A stretch of DNA of 64,000 bases from Selaginella moellendorffii. Its lineage: Eukaryota; Streptophyta; Lycopodiopsida; Selaginellales; Selaginellaceae. The position numbers were made by a program, and so were the translations under genes. Under the pieces are notes generated by a model, which was given only the letters and a program-made list of their open reading frames with translations, was not told the origin of the DNA and made no database searches. Location of the stretch: assembly GCF_000143415.4 (NCBI RefSeq), contig NW_003314409.1, positions 1 through 64,000 of the forward strand. Reading direction: 5' to 3'. This document shows, piece by piece, positions 45,601 through 55,794 of the stretch (position 1 is its first letter; the number at the start of each line of letters is the position of its first letter).

Positions 45601-48600
45601 GCAACACACGGGACACCCTTGAGTAGTGCGGCTCGAAAGAATAGTCCGCCGCAGTTGTACTCGACAACGCATTTGCCCTTGGAGTCACCCGCTATTGCGT
45701 TGAAGACCCAGCTGAGCATTTCCCATGCTGCACCTGGAGCTTTCTTTGGATTCGAAAGCTCCATAGCCGTCTTCAGTTCCTCAGGCACGGGTAAATTGAC
45801 CTCCCTCAGATCAATTCGATCGGCTTTGTTGAACGAAGCTGGGAAGTCACTCCAGTCCCACTCTGCTGCAGGACCAATAACAAGGGCGACTGTGAAGATG
45901 CGGACATTCGTCGGTATCTTCTTCTTAGCCATTATCCCATGGATCTCCCGCATCTCCTTGCCTTTCAACCGAGCCTTCACCTCGTTCAAGGCCTTCCAGA
46001 ACTTGTGATAGGATTCGGAGTCGTAGATCATATAGTGGACTGAAGATTCCACCTCCGCAAGTCCCACCATTAAGTCAATGATGGAGCTGACTTCGTCTGC
46101 ATGAGTGATCTCCTCGTTTGTGAAGTCCATCACACAAAAGATGTTCTTGACCTGCTCATCTCCGCGGGAAACGATGCTCCTCCACCTTTGATCCTCATCC
46201 GAATTCACGTATACCCGGTAAGGTTCTCGATAGGCCTCTGCTGCGGGGTCGAGCTGTTTCTGAAGCCGGCGGTCGACATCCCTCTTAATGAAATTTGGAT
46301 ACTGATCCAACTTCTCAGCTTTACTTTTCGTGGCATCCCACAGCAGATCGATGAACTTGGGGGCCCCCTTCACGTACTCGTCGATGTCTTCATTTGACAA
46401 GTCCAGCTCTTCCATCATCTCTTGCGTGGTGTCGATGCTCACCCTCGCCACGGCCACTTGCTCGAAGATCCAATCCTTCAATAGCGCACGAGCTCTCAGA
46501 GTCGTGCACAAGTCCTCGTATGTCACAATATGGCCGGGAGTCATTTTGGTCTTGTTGAAGACTACCTCACCACGTAGAAGAGCATTAGCCACTGTCAGAA
46601 GGTCGTCGTCGTCTAGAGACCGCGAGAAACGCAAGGCGTTGAGCTTCAAATCATTGGGCTTCCGGCCGTCCTCCACACCCATTGAGTTTAGCAACTCCCC
46701 GTCATGGTACCTCCTCAGCACATCTACCCATTTGTCAAAAACAACTTTTGTCGCGAGTAGAATGTTATGGATGCTGAGTGTGTCATTGACCCCCAGTGTT
46801 TTCGAGAGAAGACTCGAGAATTCCTGCAATGGAAATGGCGTGAGGCCACATGCTATGCCACATGCAACGAGGCTTACCTGCCAGGCGCTAGTTGCTAGTG
46901 CACGTCCTTGTCCTGGTTTTTGTGGCTTCTTCAGTTGAACCCAGAGCTTCCGTGTTCGTGCCAATGTGTAGCGCACCTGAATTTGGAGCCAAACTCCAAG
47001 CCCGTTGCGCTACGAAACGAGGGTCCGGTACAATCCCACGAGCACCAGCTCCCCGTATCCAGCACCTGCACGCAAAATGGTGTCAGACGGAGTCTGGCAC
47101 AATTTTGGCATACCGGTGGCCTAACGCAAGGAGGAGGGTACTCCACCGACTAGAGCAGCGTGGAGCTTGGGCTTAGACCCAAGCCGGACGCAGAACAAGG
47201 AGCGACACAGCCCAGCGGGAGCCAAACTAATGTCTCAGGTGGTCGGACATGCATTCCAACCACTATCCTTACTATACATTTGAAACCCCCCACAGCCCCC
47301 CCCCCCTTGAGGAACACACGCTTTGGGCTTTCACCCCAAGCCTCCCTTAGTACCAGGAGTTAGTCTCTGGGACAAGCTCGAAACTTACTAAATATGGAAT
47401 GGCGCTAGATTGCGAATTTGGGCACGGGACGAACACCATTGTGTTCAGGCCGACCTCTACATTCCGTAGATATGCCAAATGAGCAAATCTAGACACTTTC
47501 CATAAATAGCATTTGGGACCGAAATGAGACTAACACAAAGGGCATGATAGCGAGGGTGTTTGGCAGACACGGTAAGCTATCATCCGGCGTTATTGAGGGA
47601 CTAATCTCAATACGCGAGGGTTCTTGTCACTAGCCAGTGCAAGACATAACGAGACGGGAACTCCTTACCGGGCTAAGTATGCTTAGCTAATAGCACGTAG
47701 GAATTCCGTCCTTATGCTCGTCCGGTCTAAGTACACTCGAAATGCCCAGTTAACTCCACTAGCACAAGAGGGGCTACTAAAGGGATCCAACTGTACCGAT
47801 CTCCTGCCGTCATGGCAGTAAGGAAAGAGTGTCCGTAAGGACTAGCCGACAAGTATCTTTCAATACCCGAAGTCACATTCGCGACACTCTCCCCCCCTTA
47901 GGGAAGATCGACGTCCTCGTCGATGCATACCCGAGTCTAGCAAACCGTCAAGGAAACAACTCCGAAAGTTAACGGAAAGCACACTATGTGGGAAACACAC
48001 CGACTTAAATGAGTTATGGGATGACCTCTCCTCTACGTCCAAAGACGTTAACACTCAGACACCCTCCGGCCGTCACCGACAAGGAAATGACTAACAAAGT
48101 TAGCCACCCTTGCTGCTCCGAGTACCACTCGGCTTACAAAGGAATGATACATCCCTGCCTGCAGGGACATAGGGAGAAGGCAAAAAGCCCAACTTCCCCT
48201 GAGCAAAAAATCAACCCCGTCGGGAAGATTTAGATAACTACTAGAAACTGGCAGATTAAGTTGTTTACATGACCACGCCCCTTTTCGAAATGAGTAATCG
48301 AGAGAGAGGCGGGGACTTGTGATCAGTCTATAATAGTTATCCCCATGGTTATGGATTGGACCCATGCACCGAAGTGCCGAAGTCAGCCTGCCAAAACTGA
48401 CCCAAGTACTAATGAACGAGAGAAACGACACTTTGATTTATAAAAATAAATTACTTTATTGATTTGCAAGATTTATTACAAGGTTTACAAAAGCTAAGTT
48501 TTATTACTATTCTCATACTCCGTGACAAGCTCACGAGCATGTGTAAGATTACTAAGAGGTTCCCAAGTTGATTCACAAGTCGGGTAACCTTTCCACTTAA

Positions 48601-51600
48601 CTAGATATTCCTTCGCACGAGCCCGTCTCCGGAACCGGGAATCCAATATAGTTTCTACTTCGTACTCAGGTTCACCATCCACAACATCTGGTGGCGGACG
48701 AATCTCCCCTCGACGTGCAACATCCATAGTGTAAGGAGCCAAGAGATTGGCATGAAATACATTATGAACATTGGACATCTCCGCAGGCAGGTCCAACCGA
48801 TAGGATACATCACCAATGCGTTTTAGCACCCGATAGGGTCCAACATATCTCGGCAAGAGCTTCCGAGACAGAGAACCCTTAATGTTCAAGTTTCGGGATG
48901 ATAGCCACACCTGATCTCCCACTTGATAGGATACATCCCGACGATGCTGATCCTTATCACGTCGATACCTATCTTGAGCTTTGCCCATCGCCTCAGTTGC
49001 TCTAGACCAACCTTGACGTAGCTGCTCCGCATAAGTTTCAACGGCCGGGACCAACACTTCAGACATTGGTTTCGGTACAACAATCTGTTGGGGAACCCCA
49101 CGAGCATTCCCTTGCAGCATCTCCCATGGAGAACAGCCTATAGCGCTGTGAAATGTGTTGTTATAACATATTTCTGCTGTATCCAAATGCTCAACCCAGT
49201 CGCGTTGGTCCGCCGCGACATAGTACCGCATATAATCCTCAACTTGAGCATTCACGCGTTCGGTCTGCCCATCAGTCTGAGGATGATAAGCCGTACTAAA
49301 CTTTAACTTGGTACCAAACAACTGGAATAGTCTGCCCCAAAACTTCCCCGTAAACCTCGAATCTCTATCCGAGATCATCTCTTCAGGAAGACCACGAACC
49401 CGCACTACTTCATGGAAAAAGAGCTTTGCTGCTTGTTTCGCATTCACTGTTCCCACAGTTGGAATGAAGTGTGCAATCTTCGACAACCGATCCACAACCA
49501 CCATCAAAGTATCATAACCCTTTGACTTCGGCAAGCAAGTGACGAAATCAAGTGTCACACTTTGAAATGGCCATGCCGGTGCTGGAATGCACTACAACTT
49601 TCCAGCCTGCTTCTCAGCTTTGCGCTTACATTGCTGGTATATAGGGCAGGAACGGACATAGTCCGCTACATCACCCTCCATACCAGACCAGAAAAATCCC
49701 TTTTTCAATGAAGCTAGCGTTTTTCGCTGTCCACCATGTCCCGCGGCTGGAACATCATGATGTTCCCGCAAAAATAACTGCTGCAGATCCTTAGAGGGAA
49801 GATACAATCTTTCTTGCTTATAGAATATAAGCCCATCCCAAACTGAGAAGTGAAGTTTCGCATTAGTGCGACTAGCAACTTTCGCTGCTTCGCTACCAGG
49901 GCTCTGCTTCGACAACTCCGCACGGCGTAAGATTGTCTTCGCCAATGGATCATTTCCATACGAAGCCCGAACATCTTCTAACCAGTCCGAACTGATTGCC
50001 GATATTGCCCGGAATTGAGCTTGACGACTCAACGCATCCGGAACAATATTGTCTTTACCAGGTTTATATATGATTTCAATATCATATCTAGCAAGCTTCT
50101 CTTGCCAACGAGCCTGCTTCGGCGTAAGCTTAGGCTGCGTAGCAAAGTAGCTTAGTGTGTTACTATCTGTATAAACCTTGGTGTGTCCACCCAAGTAGTG
50201 TCTCCAGTGTTCCAGGGCCGACACTATAGCAAACATCTCTTTCTCATGCGTTGGCCATCTTCGTTGGGTTTCATCCAATTTCTTGGAATAGAACGCAACG
50301 GGACAACCATGTCGCCTTAGCGTAACACCAACCGCTTTGTCACAATCTTGCTGTAACACGGCACCAATAGCATATCCAGACGCATCACAATGTACTTCGA
50401 AGGGTTTATCAAGATCTGGGATCCTGAGAACAGGAACCGTAGTCAAGATCTCCTTCAACCGTACAAAAGCACGCTGACAAGCTGGTGTCCAATGAAACGG
50501 AATACTACTCTTCGTCAACTCAGTTAACGGAAGAGCAATCCTTGCAAAATTGCGGACAAACTTGCGATAGTATCCCGCCAAACCGAGAAAGGAACGAACA
50601 TCTGATACAGTGGTCGGGATTTCCCAAGACTTCACCGCTTCCACTTTCTTTGGATCGACTTCAATCACGCCACCACCAACTATATGTCCGAGAAAGTTTA
50701 CACGCAATTGACCAAAAGCGCATTTACTTTCCTTAGCATACAGTTTATGTTCGCGCAACTTCTGAAACACCAGCTCCAAGTGTTTCAAATGATCCTCCAA
50801 CGTTTCGCTGAAGACTAGAACATCGTCGATGTATAGGACAACAAATGCGTCCAAATAATCTCCGAATATTCTATCCATCATAGTGCTGAACGTTGCCGGA
50901 GCATTGCATAACCCGAATGGCATGACAAGAAACTCATAAGATCCGTACCGTGTCTTAAAGGCTGTCTTCTCCACATCCTGATCCGCCGCCCGTATCTGAT
51001 GATACCCGGACCGCAAATCAAGTCGCGTAAAATACTTAGCCTTTAAGAGTTGGTCAAACAAGTCATCAATGCGAGGCAAAGGATAACTATTCTTGACCGT
51101 GATCTTATTGAGTGCCCGATAGTCAATACACATCCTCATGGTTCCATCCTTTTTCATAACAAAAAGGATTGGTGCTCCATAAGGTGACTTGCTGGGTCGG
51201 ATATGACCTTTGTCAAGAAGCTCCGTGAGTTGCTTCTTGAGTTCAGCCATCTCCTTGATGTTCAACCGATATGGAGCTTTCGTAGGTGGTTTAGAACCCG
51301 GAATAACCTCAATCCGATGATCAACCTCACGGCTAGGGGGTAGCCCTGGTGGCAAATCCTTCGGGAAGATATCCTGATTCTGCGCCAACAACTCCAATAT
51401 CTTCTTTGGTACAGGATCAACCCCGTCGCCAATTCGAACAGAGTCACCCACACTCTCCGCTTCCATCACTTGAACCCAAAAGGTCCGACATCCCCTCTTA
51501 GCTGCTTTTTGAGCGGCCCTCGCAGTCAGGAACTTTCCATCCCAATCCTTTGAGGAACACTTTTGCAACTGGAAGGACACATCGGGTCGTCCTTCGGACT

Positions 51601-54600
51601 TCAACGTGATACGACTTTGTCCAGCACCATAAATCCCTTTTATATACTTGTTGAAGAAATCCATACCAAACACCATCTGAAAATCTGGTATCTTCAACAC
51701 TACCAAGTCCACTCTTTCTTTCCACTTGGATATCTTTATTGGAACATCATTCACAAACTTTCTGGCTACTTGCCCACCTTCCGCAAACCGGAAGTGCATA
51801 GGCGACATTTGCTCAGCATTCAATCCTAACAACTTAACTAAGTCTTCGGATATCACGCTGTGCGTAGCTCCCGTGTCAATCATCACTCGGATTCGGTGTC
51901 CACGGACAAAGCCTACTAGATACATCAACGGATCAGTGTTTGCATTGACTGCAAGAAAAGCTTGAGGAAAGCAACGAAAGTTACTCACCTCTTCTTCCTC
52001 ATAGTCTGCATTGACCAACTCGTCAACCCCTTCAGCTTCATCACCACCGCCTTCCCTCATGACATTAACTCGAGACCTTGTCTTATGCTTGTTGGGACAA
52101 TCCGAGGACCTATGTCCTGACTCTCCACAATGGAAGCAATGACCCATACTACCCGTTCCGCTAGGAGCAGGTTTTGCAGGTTGCTGCTGCTTGTACCCAC
52201 CAGGAGGAGGAACAGAGGGCCTAGGACCAGAAGAAGCTGCTGGTGGTCTCCAACCACCACCACCTTTGTTAACCGTTGCTTGTGAGCCTCCAGGGCGGAA
52301 CCTACTCTCCACCCTCTGTTTCCGATCACCTTGTTTATTCCCAGAATTCCTATTCTTGTCCGAGTTACCAGCATACGGTTGCTGATATTGTTCCATGAGT
52401 GAGTGACTAAAGGCAACTTGCTGCGCTGCCTCCTTACACTCCAGATACGTCTTCGGCTTAAACTTCAAAATCTCATTGCGAGAAAGTGAACTTAAACCCT
52501 CCAGAAAATAACTCCGAGCATCTTCGTCACTCATATTTGCAATCATTATGCGCTTCTGAGCAAACGCATTAACGTAATGCATGAGATCCCCTCGCTGCTT
52601 TAACCGCCGCAGCTCCGCGCGAAGTCTTAGACCAAGATCATCCGGCAAATATTCCTTACGGATACGAGACCGCATCTTGGTCCAACTTCTAGTCTGCCCT
52701 TTTTCAGCACACACTTGGCGCCACCAAGTTTTGGCATGATCAGTGAGAAAGGATTGCGCACACGCAACTTTCGTACGATCATCTACGTCTGCCGCTATGA
52801 AGTAGTTCTCCATATCGTAGACCCAGTCTTCCAAAACCTGATAGTCCCGCATGCCTCTGAAGTTGGGTGGTTTTGGGGGCTTGAACTTTGAAACTCGTGC
52901 AACCGGGGGCGGCTGCAGAACTTCATCATCCTCAGAACTCGAAGAGGAGTCCGGTTGCTTAGGCTTAGCTGGTTTAGCTGCCTCAGCCTCTTTCTTCCTC
53001 TTCTTGTTCTCCTTCTTCAATTTGCGAATCTCCTTTCGCAAATTCTTGATCTCGACTTCCTGAGCCGTTCGCTGCAGCGCCGCAGCAACCGGCTCTTCCT
53101 CTTCTGACTCAGCCTCAGCCTCTTCCGCAGCATCTCTAGCAGGAGTTTCCTCCTCTCGATTCGCCCGTCTAGAGGTTTCAGCATCATCAACACGGTTCCG
53201 TTTCACCATCCCGCTAGCTGCATGCATGCCTCTATCAGTAACTGAACATGCATACAACGTTCTTACCGAATGGTGCAATCCAACTAATCCTACACAGGTC
53301 GCTTCGGATCTACTAGAAAAGTCTCTGCGTATGCAACTTGAGTCAGAAAATCCGACAAAAGTTGGATAGGAATCGCTGAGACAATTCCTCTGATACCAAA
53401 TGTAGCGCACCTGAATTTGGAGCCAAACTCCAAGCCCGTTGCGCTACGAAACGAGGGTCCGGTACAATCCCACGAGCACCAGCTCCCCGTATCCAGCACC
53501 TGCACGCAAAATGGTGTCAGACGGAGTCTGGCACAATTTTGGCATACCGGTGGCCTAACGCAAGGAGGAGGGTACTCCACCGACTAGAGCAGCGTGGAGC
53601 TTGGGCTTAGACCCAAGCCGGACGCAGAACAAGGAGCGACACAGCCCAGCGGGAGCCAAACTAATGTCTCAGGTGGTCGGACATGCATTCCAACCACTAT
53701 CCCTACTATACATTTGGAACCCCCCACAGCCCCCCCCCCTTGAGGAACACACGCTTTGGGCTTTCACCCCAAGCCTCCCTTAGTACCAGGAGTTAGTCTC
53801 TGGGACAAGCTCGAAACTTACTAAATATGGAATGGCGCTAGATTGCGAATTTGGGCACGGGACGAACACCATTGTGTTCAGGCTGACCTCTACATTCCGT
53901 AGATATGCCAAATGAGCAAATCTAGACACTTTCCATAAATAGCATTTGGGACCGAAATGAGACTAACACAAAGGGCATGATAGCGAGGGTGTTTGGCAGA
54001 CACGGTAAGCTATCATCCGGCGTTATTGAGGGACTAATCTCAATACGCGAGGGTTCTTGTCACTAGCCAGTGCAAGACATAACGAGACGGGAACTCCTTA
54101 CCGGGCTAAGTATGCTTAGCTAATAGCACGTAGGAATTCCATCCTTATGCTCGTCCGGTCTAAGTACACTCGAAATGCCCAGTTAACTCCACTAGCACAA
54201 GAGGGGCTACTAAAGGGATCCAACTGTACCGATCTCCTGCCGTCATGGCAGTAAGGAAAGAGTGTCCGTAAGGACTAGCCGACAAGTATCTTTCAATACC
54301 CGAAGTCACATTCGCGACACAATGTCTCGTGCAGACCCGATTTGTAGCACGTTTCTTGCTTGACATTCTGCGCGTGGGAGATGTATATGATAGATCGGAG
54401 GGGCGAGTTGCCTTTTATTAGGCGGACAACTCTTGTCTTGAAGACTTTCTTCACCTCCTCGCCCACCATAATATCCACAACTATCTGTTGCATCGCCAAG
54501 CTAGAATGCTGCCCGGAGACGGTATAGAACCGGATGTTCTGATCGTCCAACACCTTCCTATTGATCAAGTCTGGAAACCTCGTCTCGCCCTTCATTGTTC

Positions 54601-55794
54601 GGTAGTAGGGGATCACGTCTGCGATGTCGGGTGTTACTGGACTTGCCAGCATCTTCTGCTTCAGTTTCTCCACCCACTCATCAGATACTAGCCTGTGGTT
54701 GTATTTGCTTTGGATCTCGATACGGCTCACGTCGATTGTATATACTTTGTTGGAATAGTAACAAGTACTATTATCTGCGACGATTTTTGCTGCCTCTTCT
54801 TGCTCTTTCTGCTCTTTGCGGCTCTTCTTTTTGGTGGGTGTAGTGTTCGAACCCGAGGCAATGGCATCACCGAGTAGCTTCTTTTTTGGAGCAGCAGAGT
54901 CGGACGTCGGCTTGAGCTTGACCACCCTTTTCTGCTTCGGGGTAGTTTCCAGATCGACCCCCTTCCCCTTCGCTTTGCAAACTGGAGGCACTCTCAACGG
55001 CTCAATGTTGGAATATAGTTTTTGAACATCGCCGTAGGTGAGGTCCGTGGATTCCATGTGATCTTCATAGACCCGCAGCGTCTTTGAAATTGTGGGCCTC
55101 CTGGACAACCTCTCCCTAGCTCCCTCTAGGAATTCCTCATAGCCGCTGCCCCCCTCCGGGAAGCCGCTAGGATGTGCAAGGTGGATCTTGAAGGCGGACG
55201 CTGTCTCTACCACAAGTGCCAGTCCATATTCTTGCATGGAACTGCATGGAGTGTCTGTCACTTGGATGAGGATCCCCATGCATTCTTTTCTCCCACCATC
55301 TGTGTTGTACAGCATCAGATCCTTGCCTTCCATCCCGAAAGTCCAACTGGTGAGCTCCTCCCCCTTCTCTGCATCCACATTGACAGTGGCTGGAAGAAGA
55401 ACGCAATTCCTCGCCTGTTCAGAAATGCACAACAATTAGAGCTGACAGATGAAAAACTAGCAGCTGGAAATAACGTGAGGCCACACGCCATTCACCACTG
55501 CATCAGATGTCTTGAGGCTGCATCCTAAGATGGCGTGAGGCTACACGCCATCTGTAACCAGACTGCACTCGAGAGCCCAATCGGTGCATGCCAATGTTGC
55601 TACTGAATGGCATGTGGCCTCATGCCATTTTCTACTTGGTCTAAAAGACTTACCATTTGAAGCCGAATGGAGGCCGTGACAATCGAGGCCGGACTCGCTG
55701 GCGAATGTGCACTGTGTGTGCAGCGGATCGTAGCAGCAAGGCTACTCTGCCACTTACAGTTGGAGAGTGGTGCTGTAATCTCCCGAGACGCCAA
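42693..55794 (-). CDS. Spliced 1,688-codon transposon gene: ParB-like, acidic, FCP1-like fusion (split by a chromovirus)
   Basis: Eleven exons on the minus strand: 55654-55794, 54320-55414 continuing at 46878-46961 after the retroelement, 45515-46823, 45390-45464, 45262-45351, 45069-45212, 44455-45021, 44383-44397, 44226-44333, 43603-44178, 42693-43555. All introns are GT-AG; the first two are phase 0 and the other eight phase 1, and the sum is exactly 1,689 codons with stop. Residues about 270-360 look ParB/sulfiredoxin-like ([10 protein letters not shown] ... NHRLVSDEW ... [12 protein letters not shown]). Residues about 820-850 have a possible Rossmann-type loop ([15 protein letters not shown]) but no NPPY/DPPY motif. 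Residues about 1090-1155 are almost all Asp/Glu/Lys. The C-terminal part (about 1405-1560) is FCP1/NIF-like: IIFDLNGVL and EILIIDDSP; the second Asp of DxDxT/V is Asn, so phosphatase activity is doubtful. Domain calls are by eye. Confidence 0.78.
43714..43810. repeat. Two exonic copies of the 22-bp palindrome
   Basis: 43714-43735 (ATGGCGTG, TGGGCA, CATGCCAT) and 43789-43810, a perfect 22-bp palindrome (ATGGCGTG, TGATCA, CACGCCAT). Both are read through in exon 10 and encode EMACAHTPS and EMACDHTPS on the minus strand. Confidence 0.9.
45022..45389. repeat. Palindromes forming the bodies of introns 4, 5 and 6
   Basis: Intron 4 (45352-45389, 38 nt) has the perfect 14-bp core CGTGAGGCCTCACG (45367-45380). 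Intron 5 (45213-45261, 49 nt) has AATGGCATG ... CACGCCATT. Intron 6 (45022-45068, 47 nt) has ATGGCATG ... CACGCCAT. Little else is in these introns besides the splice sites. Intron 2 (46824-46877, 54 nt) is similar. Confidence 0.88.
46967..47886 (-). repeat. 3' LTR of the chromovirus
   Basis: 920 bp, TGTAGCGC...GCGACA as written on plus. Includes the poly-C motif at about 47297-47308. Confidence 0.95.
47887..47902 (-). promoter_or_regulatory. Polypurine tract of the chromovirus
   Basis: Plus strand CTCTCCCCCCCTTAGG, i.e. a purine run on the coding strand immediately before the 3' LTR; it primes plus-strand DNA synthesis. Confidence 0.8.
48494..53209 (-). CDS. Chromovirus gag-pol polyprotein with chromodomain (one internal TAG)
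   Basis: Start taken at 53209 ([15 protein letters not shown]). Gag has a Lys-rich coiled coil, [20 protein letters not shown] and a CCHC knuckle [14 protein letters not shown]. Protease [13 protein letters not shown] keeps DTG. RT has [10 protein letters not shown] and [10 protein letters not shown]; RNase H has [16 protein letters not shown] and [11 protein letters not shown]. Integrase: [11 protein letters not shown] with CPIYQQC (a zinc-binding Cys appears changed to Tyr), then TAG at 49592-49594, then [29 protein letters not shown] and [11 protein letters not shown] (D, D, E present). The chromodomain is at 48500-48660 ([17 protein letters not shown]). The frame is otherwise unbroken. 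The TAG looks like a CAG mutation. Confidence 0.95.
53387..53398 (-). promoter_or_regulatory. Primer-binding site, initiator-Met tRNA type
   Basis: TGGTATCAGAGG on the minus strand, two bases after the 5' LTR. Confidence 0.88.
53401..54319 (-). repeat. 5' LTR of the chromovirus
   Basis: 919 bp; promoter and start of transcription are expected here for the minus-strand gag-pol. Nearly identical to 46967-47886. Confidence 0.95.
55472..55628. repeat. Three palindromes in intron 1 of the fusion gene
   Basis: 55472-55492 (partial left arm), 55530-55551 and 55607-55628 (ATGGCATG, TGGCCT, CATGCCAT). Intron 1 (55415-55653, 239 nt) is the longest of the gene and holds all three, spaced about 58 and 77 bp. 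Confidence 0.88.

Larger units (their letters stand above)
46967..54319 (-). mobile_element. 7.35-kb chromovirus (Ty3/gypsy), nearly intact and young
   Basis: LTRs of 920 and 919 bp (46967-47886, 53401-54319) differ at only a handful of positions. CAATG flanks both ends (46962-46966, 54320-54324). The primer-binding site TGGTATCAGAGG (minus, 53387-53398) fits the initiator-Met tRNA. A polypurine tract AAGGGGGGGAGAG (minus) abuts the 3' LTR. Gag-pol lies on the minus strand with a C-terminal chromodomain. It has inserted inside exon 2 of the transposon's fusion gene. Confidence 0.97.

Noticed and set aside
54293-55435. ParB-like protein taken as bacterial contamination or horizontal plasmid DNA
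   Set aside because: The gene has GT-AG introns, lies between terminal inverted repeats and is split by a plant chromovirus.
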